Part shown: in pieces, positions 7,363 through 13,838 of the stretch
Layout: each line of letters starts with the position of its first letter
Numbering within the stretch: position 1 is the first letter of the stretch
Source of the DNA: an uncultured bacterium
Lineage (GTDB): Bacteria > Planctomycetota > UBA8108
Reading direction: 5' to 3'
NCBI GenBank assembly: GCA_913050545.1
Contig: CAJWZY010000005.1
Span: 1-20,513, forward strand
Length of the DNA stretch: 20,513 nt
Program-made: the position numbers and the translations under genes
Notes under the pieces: model-generated
The model's database searches: none
Told to the model about the DNA's origin: nothing
The model's input: the letters and a program-made list of their open reading frames with translations, nothing else

Positions 7363-8541
7363 TCACAGCTGGTCATCATCAACAGGATCTAACGCCTGCG
7401 ATTTCTGATAGTCAGTCACACGGCCTTCAAAAAAGTTCTGCTCTTTCTTGATGTCCATCGTCTCAGCCAACCAGGGAAAGGGATTCTTCACTCCCGGGTT
7501 CAGAGCGGGCAGGCCGACCCCCTCAAGGCGACGGTCTGCGATAAAGTCGATGTATTCTTCGAAATCCTCCCTGTTGAGCCCGAGGGACTTAACCGGCAGG
7601 CAATCCTCGATAAACTTTTTCTCCAGGCTGACAGCCTCCTGCATCAACCCGACCAGCTCCTCCTTGAAAGAATTCGTCCAGATCTGCGGGTTCTCCTCGA
7701 CCAGGTGCATCAGCAGCTGCCTGAGGAGCTCAATGTGGTTCGACTCGTCCCGCAGGGTGTAGCGGAACATCTGCCCGATCCCGGGGAATTTGTTCTGCCG
7801 GTAGAGAGAGAGGATCATCCCGAAGAGCCCGTAGAACTGGGTACCCTCCATGCACTGCCCGAAAACGAACATATTCTTAGCCAGGCTCTGGATGTTTTCG
7901 ACCTGGGTCATATCGAGGTCACGACGCAGGTCCTTTGAAATCTGGGTTACGAACTCGTTCTTGGCAACGATACTCGGGACATCGACGAACATCGCCTCGC
8001 ATTCGTGCGGATCAATACCCAGTGAACTGATCATGTATAGAAGCGAGTCGGCGTGGATGTTCTCCTCGTGCGCGTGGCGGCCCAGCACCAGCTTCAGCTC
8101 CGGAGCTGTCACCACTTCGCGAATGACATGAAGAATGTTGTCTCCCACTATGCCTTCGGCTGCGGAGAAATAACCGATCCCCATCCTGATAATCCAACGG
8201 TCGGAATCCGTAAGTTGATCGGTGCTCCTCCATTGGGCGATATCCACGTTCATCGGGATGTCTTCGGGTTCCCAGTGGTTGGCCTTCATGTTGCGATACA
8301 GTTCGTAGGCCCATGCATACTTGAGCGGCAGCAGGTTGAAGGTCATCGTGTCGACGCCATTGATTACCTTCTTGGCAGCGAAAACCTCCTCTGCTTTTTT
8401 CTTGTCAAGCACGAAGGTTCTTTCCCCTACGGTAAAGACCCTCGTCTCCCCTGTATTCTCTTCCGCCACGGCGACACCAGCACCAGCTCCCGATTCGGGC
8501 TGGTCCTCTGTCATCCTCTCCTCATGACTTTCGAAACCCAT
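7363..8541 (-). CDS. nrdB: Class I ribonucleotide reductase beta subunit, Leu at the radical site (class Ic-like)
   Basis: NrdB is a ferritin-like metallo-oxidase that supplies the oxidising equivalent to NrdA. All six metal ligands are present: E129 (AAEG), E160 and H163 (HEENIH), E232 (CMEGTQF), E266 and H269 (RDESNH). The position of the stable tyrosyl radical (E. coli Y122, four residues after the ligand His) is Leu here: H163-A-D-S-L167. Chlamydia trachomatis NrdB has Phe there and uses a Mn/Fe centre without a protein radical (class Ic); its first ligand is also Glu. The Chlamydia radical-path tyrosines Y129, Y222 and Y338 correspond to Y169, Y261 and Y378 here. The start at 8541 (392 aa) has GGAGAGGA just upstream; a TTG at 8580 is possible but unsupported. 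About 45 residues at the N-terminus are Glu/Gly/Ala-rich and probably disordered. It is the first gene of the operon. Confidence 0.96.
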   Translation of the reverse strand: MGFESHEERMTEDQPESGAGAGVAVAEENTGETRVFTVGERTFVLDKKKAEEVFAAKKVINGVDTMTFNLLPLKYAWAYELYRNMKANHWEPEDIPMNVDIAQWRSTDQLTDSDRWIIRMGIGYFSAAEGIVGDNILHVIREVVTAPELKLVLGRHAHEENIHADSLLYMISSLGIDPHECEAMFVDVPSIVAKNEFVTQISKDLRRDLDMTQVENIQSLAKNMFVFGQCMEGTQFYGLFGMILSLYRQNKFPGIGQMFRYTLRDESNHIELLRQLLMHLVEENPQIWTNSFKEELVGLMQEAVSLEKKFIEDCLPVKSLGLNREDFEEYIDFIADRRLEGVGLPALNPGVKNPFPWLAETMDIKKEQNFFEGRVTDYQKSQALDPVDDDQL

Positions 8542-8560
8542 AATCTTCCTCTCCAGTTCC

Positions 8561-8578
8561 GGGCAGAGGCTTCTGCCC
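8561..8578 (-). other. Stem-loop immediately upstream of the nrdB ribosome-binding site
   Basis: A perfect 7-bp stem (GGGCAGA / TCTGCCC) with a 4-base loop ends about 20 bases before the nrdB start codon, directly 5' of the GGAGAGGA ribosome-binding site. It is the last of three stem-loops in a row. Confidence 0.45.
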
Positions 8579-8595
8579 AAAAGAACACTCCACCG

Positions 8596-8621
8596 ACCCG
8601 GACACCGATGCCCATCCGGGT
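8596..8621 (-). other. Second stem-loop in the nrdB leader
   Basis: ACCCGGA (8596-8602) pairs perfectly with TCCGGGT (8615-8621) around a 12-base loop. It is the middle member of the three stem-loops ahead of nrdB. Confidence 0.4.
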
Positions 8622-8643
8622 ACCGGTCATCATCGGAGCCAGG

Positions 8644-8667
8644 CCTGCCGCAAAAGACATCGGCAGG
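8644..8667 (-). other. Third stem-loop in the nrdB leader
   Basis: CCTGCCG (8644-8650) pairs perfectly with CGGCAGG (8661-8667) around a 10-base loop. It has no U-run on either strand, so it is not an intrinsic terminator. Confidence 0.4.
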
Positions 8668-9210
8668 AACTCATTAGCACCAGTATTTTGATTTTAGAAC
8701 CACCAACCCGTTCCCTCTCCACCAAGAGAAGACCAAGCCAGGCCAGCCTGGAAAACGGAAGCGACTGATTCCTCTTCGCTCCCAGCCGGTTCATCCAACA
8801 GGACAACCAGCCTCCGCACCAGGCCCGGCTTTCAAACGGGCGCTTTTTTCTCTTCACCTCCACTGAATTCCAGGGCCCCGGGAACAAAACCCCGGACCAG
8901 GCCGGCACCACCGATGAAGCGACACCGAACTCGTATCGAGAACCCGCAGCGCGCGAACCCGACCAGTCACCCTGTTAACAATTAAACCTCCAACCAACCG
9001 AGCTTCCCCTGTCACTGCCTCAAGGTGTCTCAACCTCAGAGGACTGTAACTGCGGCCGACGAGTTGTGGCCATCGGGGTAAACTCGAACCAAGACCTCCC
9101 GAACGACTGGAGAGTACTCCGGGGTCACCCCCAGGGCCGTTTTATCGGAAAAACTCCAACCGATCTACCTCACCGGACTGAAACGCATCCGAGGGAGATC
9201 CTCCCGGGTA

Positions 9211-9226
9211 ACACTACATGATCCGG
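9211..9226 (-). promoter_or_regulatory. Candidate NrdR box, promoter-proximal copy
   Basis: The plus-strand bases ACACTACATGATCCGG match the left half of the NrdR consensus (acaCwAtATaTwGtgt) well and the right half poorly, 10 of 16 overall. It is paired with a better box 16 bases away, the spacing known for NrdR operators. Confidence 0.42.
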
Positions 9227-9242
9227 AAGGTGAGCCAACTTA

Positions 9243-9258
9243 CTACAAGATATAGTCC
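9243..9258 (-). promoter_or_regulatory. Candidate NrdR box, distal copy
   Basis: The plus-strand bases CTACAAGATATAGTCC match the NrdR consensus at 11 of 16 positions, including 9 of the 10 core bases, with near-palindromic half sites. NrdR is the ATP/dATP-sensing repressor of bacterial ribonucleotide reductase genes and binds paired boxes. The start-to-start distance to the partner box is 32 bases, about three helical turns. Confidence 0.5.
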
Positions 9259-9374
9259 CGTCAAGGGAGATTTCGGCCCCTTCTCCTGATGGATGGCTGA
9301 TTGCCTCAACTTACGGGATAAAAAAAACAGCTTTGGGCCCTCGAGATGCTTCCGCCTGCCAGATTCAACGGGCA

Positions 9375-9403
9375 TTGAGTTACTGGAGCCCTCCTGATAC
9401 CAT
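9375..9403 (+). promoter_or_regulatory. Candidate promoter of pcnB
   Basis: TTGAGT (9375-9380) and TACCAT (9398-9403) are separated by 17 bases, each matching 4 of 6 sigma-70 consensus positions. Transcription would begin about 45 bases before the GTG start at 9455. Confidence 0.4.
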
Positions 9404-9454
9404 CCTTTCTTCAATATCCGGAAAGAGAAAGCCAACTCGGCGGCAAAGCAAGAC

Positions 9455-10861
9455 GTGGCTGCAAAAAAACAAAATCCCAGAACCCGCCGAGCGCCTGACC
9501 CATCGGACAAGTCCGTCATCCCCCGCTCCAGGCATCCGATCTCCCGCAAGAATATCGACAAAGATGCCTGCACGATCATGCGGCGTCTCAACCAGCATGG
9601 CCACGAGGCCTACCTCGTCGGTGGAGCCGTCCGCGATCTCTACCTCGGAAAACTCCCCAAGGATTACGACATCGCCACCGATGCCACGCCATCGAGGCTG
9701 AGGAAGCTCTTTCGCAACTGCCGGATCATCGGGCGAAGATTCAAAATAGCTCACATCTTCTATGGAACAAAAGTAATCGAGGTCGCCACCTTCCGCCAGA
9801 GCGCCGACAAGGACAGCGGCGACTCCGGAAATCCGGCAGCTGGGATCGTTCGTTCCGAAAGCGGAATCATCCTCCGGGACAATGCCTATGGCACTCCGAA
9901 GGAGGACGCCAGGCGAAGGGACCTTACGATCAACGGGTTGTTCTACGACATGAAAACATTCTCGGTGCTTGACTACGTCAACGGGGTCAGGGATCTCAAG
10001 GCCGGGGTCGTCCGGATGATCAATGATCCGGATGTCAGCTTCGCGGAAGACCCGGTAAGAATGCTTCGCGCCGTGCGCCATGCAGCCCGTACCGGGTTCG
10101 AGGTAGAGGACCGGACGATGGACTCGATCATCCGTAACCACCCTGACATTCTCCAGGCAAACTCTTCGCGCCTGCTGGAAGAGCTCCTCAAGGATCTGCG
10201 CAGCGGCGCAGCAGCCCCCTTCTTCAAGGCGCTCTTCCAGGCCCACCTTCTTGGGGACCTCCTGCCAACTCTCTCCGACCAGCTTGCAGAGCTCAGGGGA
10301 AAGCACCCCTTCTGGCGGCGAATGGAAGCTCTCGATGATCTCGTGCAGGCCGGCAAAGAATTCTCAACGCCAACCTGTCTCTCCATGCTCCTCTTTACAA
10401 CTTTCTTCGAGGAAGAGAAGCTGTGGAGCTCCAGCGCCAGGATATCTGACAAGGCCCGCTCCAGGCTCCTTAGAAACTTCCAGAAGAGTACCAGCTCTCT
10501 GCAAATCTACAGGCGTTACACCGAGCGGATTCTCCAGGTCGCCAGGCACCTCAGCTCGTTTCACTACCAGTTGCAGCAGGACAAGATTCCCTCCAAGTGG
10601 CTGGGGAAAAACTACGCCCCCGAGGTTCTCGACTGTCTCGAAATCGAGCTCGAGTCACTGGGCAAGAACCCGGAGCAGCTGAAAAAATGGCGCAAAATCT
10701 GTGACCAGGAACAAAGGAAACGTGAGGAAAAACGCCGTAAACGCGGGGGAGAGAACGGGGAAAATAAAAACGAAAATTCCCAGGGCGGCAGGAGAAGGCC
10801 GAGGCGCAGAGGCGGACGGCGAAGGGGCCGCAGAGGCGGGGGCGGCAAAAAAACCGACTGA
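9455..10861 (+). CDS. pcnB: Poly(A) polymerase I-type nucleotidyltransferase
   Basis: This belongs to the class II tRNA nucleotidyltransferase/poly(A) polymerase superfamily. The order of motifs is that of E. coli PcnB: HPISRKNID (27-35), YLVGGAVRDLYLG (53-65) with the metal-binding DYD (D70, D72), KLFRNCRIIGRRFKIAH (84-100), IEVATFR, RRDLTIN (154-160) and EDPVRMLRAVRHAAR (198-212). The NRIIGRRFK-type sequence and the RRDxTIN motif favour poly(A) polymerase over CCA-adding enzyme. The last 45 or so residues are a highly charged tail, first Lys/Glu then Arg/Gly-rich, like the basic RNA-binding tail of PcnB. It would add 3' poly(A) tails that promote RNA decay. The start is a GTG at 9455 with a weak ribosome-binding site; the next Met, residue 42, is too late. 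It converges with lpxA, 41 bases apart. Confidence 0.88.
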   Translation: MAAKKQNPRTRRAPDPSDKSVIPRSRHPISRKNIDKDACTIMRRLNQHGHEAYLVGGAVRDLYLGKLPKDYDIATDATPSRLRKLFRNCRIIGRRFKIAHIFYGTKVIEVATFRQSADKDSGDSGNPAAGIVRSESGIILRDNAYGTPKEDARRRDLTINGLFYDMKTFSVLDYVNGVRDLKAGVVRMINDPDVSFAEDPVRMLRAVRHAARTGFEVEDRTMDSIIRNHPDILQANSSRLLEELLKDLRSGAAAPFFKALFQAHLLGDLLPTLSDQLAELRGKHPFWRRMEALDDLVQAGKEFSTPTCLSMLLFTTFFEEEKLWSSSARISDKARSRLLRNFQKSTSSLQIYRRYTERILQVARHLSSFHYQLQQDKIPSKWLGKNYAPEVLDCLEIELESLGKNPEQLKKWRKICDQEQRKREEKRRKRGGENGENKNENSQGGRRRPRRRGGRRRGRRGGGGKKTD

Positions 10862-10902
10862 AACGGCCGGGACACACGGTACAGCTGAAAGTGCGACTCC
10901 GC

Positions 10903-11751
10903 TCAGTGCCGGTGGAGGTCGAGATAGCGCCCGGAAGGCGATTCTGCTTTTCGGCGCATAAACGCGACCAGCTCCTCTACCTCCTCGCTCATCAGGCCCT
11001 TTTGCTCTAAAAGACCGCAGCGAACCTCAAGTGCGGTACCTCGTTCCTTACGGAAGAGGATCGAGAAGGCCTTCTTCAGGGTGGCAATCGCCTCATCGCT
11101 GAAGCCTCCCCGGGACAACCCTATGGTGTTGACCGCGAAGGGGTTTGCGCTGATCGAATCCGGGCGACGATCGTGCTTCAGGAATGGCTCTGCATCTTTG
11201 CGTACCCCCGCGAGACCGCCGATAAAGGAGAACCGCCCCACCGTACCAAACTGCCCAACTCCGGAATTGCCGGCAATATTGCAATTCGACTCGATGTGGC
11301 AATGCCCGGCGAGGAGAACGGAATTGGCAAAAACACAATGGTCCCCCACAACGCAATCATGGCCGACATGAGCAGACGCCATAAACAGGTTGCCGTTACC
11401 GATCCTGGTGGCCCCCTCCCCCTTGGGAGCACCCCGGTTCACAGTAACTCCCTCGCGAAAGGTGTTGCCATCACCTATCTCGACACAGGTCGGCTCACCA
11501 CCGTAGCTGAGATCCTGGGGCGCACCACCGATCACCGCGCAGGGATGGATCACATTCTCGACACCGAGGACTGCGGGCCCCTTGAGAACTGCGTTTTCAC
11601 CGATGCGGCAGTGGGCCCCGATAGTAACCGATGGGCCGACAACAGCCCCGGGAGAGATCTCAACTCCCTCGCCGAGCCGGGCCTCTTCATGGACCCACCC
11701 ACCCTGGAGTTGCCGGTAGCCGGTAACTTCTTCTCTTGTAGGATCAGGCAT
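10903..11751 (-). CDS. lpxA: UDP-N-acetylglucosamine O-acyltransferase-like hexapeptide-repeat protein
   Basis: LpxA transfers a 3-hydroxyacyl chain from acyl carrier protein to UDP-GlcNAc, the first step of lipid A synthesis. The protein (282 aa) shows left-handed beta-helix hexapeptide repeats from about residue 24 to 180. It has LpxA-specific motifs: IGGAPQDLSYGGEPT (74-88), NTFREGVTVNRG (96-107), HVGHDC (128-133, with the catalytic His H131 and its companion H128), LAGH (147-150), and an alpha-helical C-terminus starting ANPFAVNTIGLSRGGFS. The residue aligned with E. coli H160 (AVHQF) is Gly166 (GVGQF), which is unusual. The ATG at 11751 has AAGGA 8-10 bases upstream. No lpxD, fabZ or lpxB is adjacent. 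It is divergent from metX. Confidence 0.86.
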   Translation of the reverse strand: MPDPTREEVTGYRQLQGGWVHEEARLGEGVEISPGAVVGPSVTIGAHCRIGENAVLKGPAVLGVENVIHPCAVIGGAPQDLSYGGEPTCVEIGDGNTFREGVTVNRGAPKGEGATRIGNGNLFMASAHVGHDCVVGDHCVFANSVLLAGHCHIESNCNIAGNSGVGQFGTVGRFSFIGGLAGVRKDAEPFLKHDRRPDSISANPFAVNTIGLSRGGFSDEAIATLKKAFSILFRKERGTALEVRCGLLEQKGLMSEEVEELVAFMRRKAESPSGRYLDLHRH

Positions 11752-11773
11752 TCGTCATTCCTTAACATCAGCG

Positions 11774-11779
11774 AGTATA
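11774..11779 (-). promoter_or_regulatory. Candidate -10 element for lpxA
   Basis: On the minus strand TATACT (5 of 6 to TATAAT) lies 22 bases before the lpxA ATG, but no good -35 is seen at 16-18 bases. Transcription would start just ahead of the AAGGA ribosome-binding site. Confidence 0.35.
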
Positions 11780-11814
11780 GCCGACCACCCGTGCATCGGA
11801 TAGCACCCTTAAAA

Positions 11815-11820
11815 GATAAT
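11815..11820 (+). promoter_or_regulatory. Candidate -10 element for metX
   Basis: GATAAT matches 5 of 6 bases of TATAAT and would give a leader of about 54 bases before metX. The -35 region is poor (TGCATC at 17 bases). No SAM riboswitch consensus was recognised in the leader. Confidence 0.35.
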
Positions 11821-11859
11821 CAGGCCGCCGTTGGAGATTCGCTGACAAGGAGAGTTACA

Positions 11860-11877
11860 TTGGTTACCCTTTGCTGA
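11860..11877 (+). CDS. Possible 5-codon leader reading frame before metX
   Basis: A strong ribosome-binding sequence, AAGGAG (11847-11852), is 7 bases before a TTG at 11860. The frame reads TTG GTT ACC CTT TGC TGA (Met-Val-Thr-Leu-Cys-stop) and is in phase with metX, whose ATG follows the TGA after one codon (ATC). Translation here could pass ribosomes to metX by reinitiation. It is equally possible that the AAGGAG simply serves metX poorly from 28 bases away. Confidence 0.3.
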   Translation: MVTLC

Positions 11878-11880
11878 ATC

Positions 11881-12975
11881 ATGGGCACACAATCCCTTCC
11901 CACAAAAAAATGGTCCACCAGCGAGAGTTTCGCCCTGCAGAACGGCGAATTCCTGCCCGGGCTCGAGATCGCCTACGAGACCTGGGGGGAACTTTCAGCC
12001 GAAGGAGACAACGTAGTCGTAGTTCTCCACGCGCTCTCGGGATCAAGCCATGCCTTCGCATCGGCAGAAAACCCCGATCCAGGCTGGTGGGAAGCACTCT
12101 ACGGCGAGGAAGCCCCCCTGCGAACGGGAGGTTTCCACGTGATCTGTGCCAACATCATCGGCAGCTGCTATGGCACGACAGGCCCATCGAGCATCAACCC
12201 CATCACCGAAACCCCCTATGCCACAGGGTTCCCCCAGATCACCCTCCGTGACATGATCGAGACGCAGAGACTGCTGCTGAAAGAACTCGGGATTGACAAG
12301 CCGGTCACCCTCCTTGGAGGCTCCATGGGTGGCATGCTGATCCTGGAGTGGATGTCGCAATACCCCGAGGAAATCAGCCAGGCCATTTGCCTCGCGACCC
12401 CTCCCCGCAGTGAAGGCTTCACCATCGCCCTGCGCTCGGTCCAGCGCGATGCGATCCTTTCCGATCCGAACTACAACAAGGGGCTCTACGATGAGGAGAA
12501 CTTCCCAGGCGCTGGCCTTTCCCTTGCCCGCAAGATCGGCATGATTACCTACCGGTCCCCCGGGGAATTCAACGACCGCTTCGGCCGGGACGTAAAAGAT
12601 CCGCGCAGCCATTTCCTGGAGGGCTGCTACGAGGTCCAGTCCTACCTCGATCACCAGGGTAAGAAATTCGTTGCCCGGTTCGACCCCAACACCTACCTGT
12701 ATTTCTCACGGGCGATGGATCTCTTTGACATCGCGGCCGGGCACGATTCTGTAGCTGCTGCATTCAGGGATTGCTCGACCAGGGTGCTGCTGCTCTCGAT
12801 CGACTCGGACTTCCTGGTTCCCACCACCCACATGGCAGAGCTCTCTGAGGCCCTCGCCGAGGCCGGGTTGGAGGTCGAGCTCCAGCTCATGGAGAGTCGT
12901 TATGGCCACGATGCATTTCTCCTTGAAACCGACCAGATCAACCGCCACATGGGAAATTTCCTCCAGTCGAGCTGA
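11881..12975 (+). CDS. metX: Homoserine O-acetyltransferase
   Basis: This alpha/beta-hydrolase-fold acyltransferase activates homoserine for methionine synthesis. The catalytic triad is visible: nucleophile S148 in LLGGSMGG (144-151), D310 in SDFLVP and H343 in YGHDAF. NIIGSCYGTTGPSSINP (91-107) and HALSGSSHAF (50-59, oxyanion region) are family hallmarks. Length (364 aa) is typical for MetX. Sequence alone does not settle acetyl- versus succinyl-CoA use, since some MetX-family enzymes are succinyltransferases. The ATG at 11881 has no good ribosome-binding site at the normal distance; AAGGAG is 28 bases upstream ahead of a tiny in-frame open frame. An in-frame TGA at 11875 excludes any earlier start. 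No metY or metW is adjacent; the downstream gene is convergent after 33 bases. Confidence 0.92.
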   Translation: MGTQSLPTKKWSTSESFALQNGEFLPGLEIAYETWGELSAEGDNVVVVLHALSGSSHAFASAENPDPGWWEALYGEEAPLRTGGFHVICANIIGSCYGTTGPSSINPITETPYATGFPQITLRDMIETQRLLLKELGIDKPVTLLGGSMGGMLILEWMSQYPEEISQAICLATPPRSEGFTIALRSVQRDAILSDPNYNKGLYDEENFPGAGLSLARKIGMITYRSPGEFNDRFGRDVKDPRSHFLEGCYEVQSYLDHQGKKFVARFDPNTYLYFSRAMDLFDIAAGHDSVAAAFRDCSTRVLLLSIDSDFLVPTTHMAELSEALAEAGLEVELQLMESRYGHDAFLLETDQINRHMGNFLQSS

Positions 12976-13008
12976 GCTCGGAAACCTGGCGACAGAGGAA
13001 CATAGCGG

Positions 13009-13827
13009 TCAGTTGTAGAGCTTCTGGTAGAGTCCGAGCTTGACCGCTGTCGGGTCGAGAACAATGACCCGGTTTGTCGAGAAGACGGGTTTTTTATCGT
13101 CGGATTTCCTGCCGGTCCGAGGACGCTGCCCGGTGGATTTGCCGAGTACAAAGGCATAAAGCCCCTTGGTGTTGGCCGTAACCCGCTCGGAGTCAGCAGG
13201 CTGGCGACTGAGGAGCAGGGTCTTCTTATCCACCTCTATCCTGTAACCTTTCTGCTCAAAATAGGTGACCTTGACCTGGCCATCATTGGTTTCGACAAGG
13301 GTCTCGAGCCACCGGACCTGCTTGTCCCGCCGGTCACGGTAGTCCTTGTTGATCTTGATCCCGCTGCCCCTCAGCACAGCCTGTACCGAGATGATCCGGT
13401 AGTCTGTAAAGCTCAGCCCCAGCGGGCTGACGCTCGTGTCCTCGCGTTCCTTCCCCAGGACAAAGGCCTTGTCGTCTTTCTTGAAATCAGCCGGCTTTGC
13501 CCTGCTGTCAGCGAGCACCTTGAGATCATCGGAAAGCTTCACAAAGGCCTTGCGCTTCTTCCAGCGGCCCTTTTCCCGAGCTGTACAGGAGAACTCGTAG
13601 AAGCCCTCGTTGTCCTTGACGGGCCTCAGCTGTCCCCAGCCCACCAGGTCATAGGAGGGTTTTTCCCTGGCCGCTTCCCCTTCGGGTTTTTTCCCGCTTT
13701 CCTTGCCTCCCCCATCCTGGCAGAGCAGCGAACACTGGGCCGCGGCGATCAGCAGGAGGCCGGAGAGGACAACCCGCCGGCGGTGGCGGGAAAGGTTCCT
13801 GTTGGACAACTGGAATGGAGGAATCAT
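13009..13827 (-). CDS. Hypothetical exported protein with a duplicated module
   Basis: I do not recognise this 272-aa protein. An N-terminal basic stretch (SRHRRRVV) and hydrophobic core (LSGLLLIAAAQ, 21-31) look like a Sec signal; the two Cys nearby (C32, C36) do not form a good lipobox. A Gly/Lys/Glu-rich linker (38-58) leads to a mainly beta, Lys-rich region. Two segments are alike: DDKAFVLGKERED (118-130) continuing to YRIISVQAVL, and LYAFVLGKSTGQRP (223-236) continuing to NRVIVLDPTAV. This suggests an internal duplication. The gene follows hemL after 11 bases on the same strand, so it is probably the last gene of the hemE-hemL unit. Its ribosome-binding site is weak, consistent with translational coupling. 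A link to heme metabolism is only inferred from position; no heme-binding motif is evident. Confidence 0.7.
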   Translation of the reverse strand: MIPPFQLSNRNLSRHRRRVVLSGLLLIAAAQCSLLCQDGGGKESGKKPEGEAAREKPSYDLVGWGQLRPVKDNEGFYEFSCTAREKGRWKKRKAFVKLSDDLKVLADSRAKPADFKKDDKAFVLGKEREDTSVSPLGLSFTDYRIISVQAVLRGSGIKINKDYRDRRDKQVRWLETLVETNDGQVKVTYFEQKGYRIEVDKKTLLLSRQPADSERVTANTKGLYAFVLGKSTGQRPRTGRKSDDKKPVFSTNRVIVLDPTAVKLGLYQKLYN

Positions 13828-13838
13828 GAATCTATTCT

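Larger units (their letters stand above)
9211..9264 (-). promoter_or_regulatory. Candidate nrdBA promoter region overlapping the NrdR boxes
   Basis: Two weak sigma-70 arrangements lie here on the minus strand. One has TTGACG (-35, 9259-9264) and, 16 bases on, TAAGTT; its spacer is exactly the upstream NrdR box. The other has TTGGCT (9233-9238) and, 16 bases on, TAGTGT (9211-9216), with the -10 inside the second box. Either would be blocked by NrdR binding. The predicted transcript starts about 660-690 bases before nrdB. Confidence 0.35.
8542..9454. other. Long intergenic region between nrdB and pcnB
   Basis: No convincing gene was found in these roughly 910 bases. The short open frames on both strands have no recognisable protein features. 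Read on the minus strand, it holds a candidate NrdR operator and promoter near 9211-9264, then about 660 bases of candidate leader containing several hairpins, the last three just before nrdB. Read on the plus strand, it holds a candidate pcnB promoter near 9375-9403. I searched by eye for a cobalamin riboswitch (B12 box), tRNA, SRP RNA and RNase P RNA motifs and saw none. Confidence 0.6.

Noticed and set aside
7363..8541. R2-like ligand-binding oxidase instead of NrdB
   Set aside because: It is operonic with an intact nrdA and keeps the NrdB C-terminal radical-path tyrosine region, so a true beta subunit is the better reading.
8630..8911. 93-codon open frame on the minus strand in the nrd leader
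   Set aside because: The translation is Trp/Arg-rich and non-descript, with no recognisable domain or good ribosome-binding site; it looks like a chance frame.
9070..9100. tRNA-like T-loop (GGTTCGAGT on the minus strand)
   Set aside because: The flanking bases do not form a 5-bp T-stem, and no acceptor or anticodon arm is present.
8542..9210. Cobalamin riboswitch controlling nrdBA
   Set aside because: No B12-box sequence or the conserved cobalamin-aptamer core could be found on either strand by eye.
9214..9591. 125-codon minus-strand frame overlapping pcnB
   Set aside because: It runs antisense across the pcnB start and the NrdR-like box, with no family resemblance.
11752..11880. SAM riboswitch ahead of metX
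   Set aside because: The SAM-I and SAM-II conserved cores are not present in the short leader.
12970..12982. Inverted repeat CGAGCT-G-AGCTCG at the end of metX
   Set aside because: A one-base centre cannot form a hairpin of useful stem length and there is no U-run; it is probably incidental.
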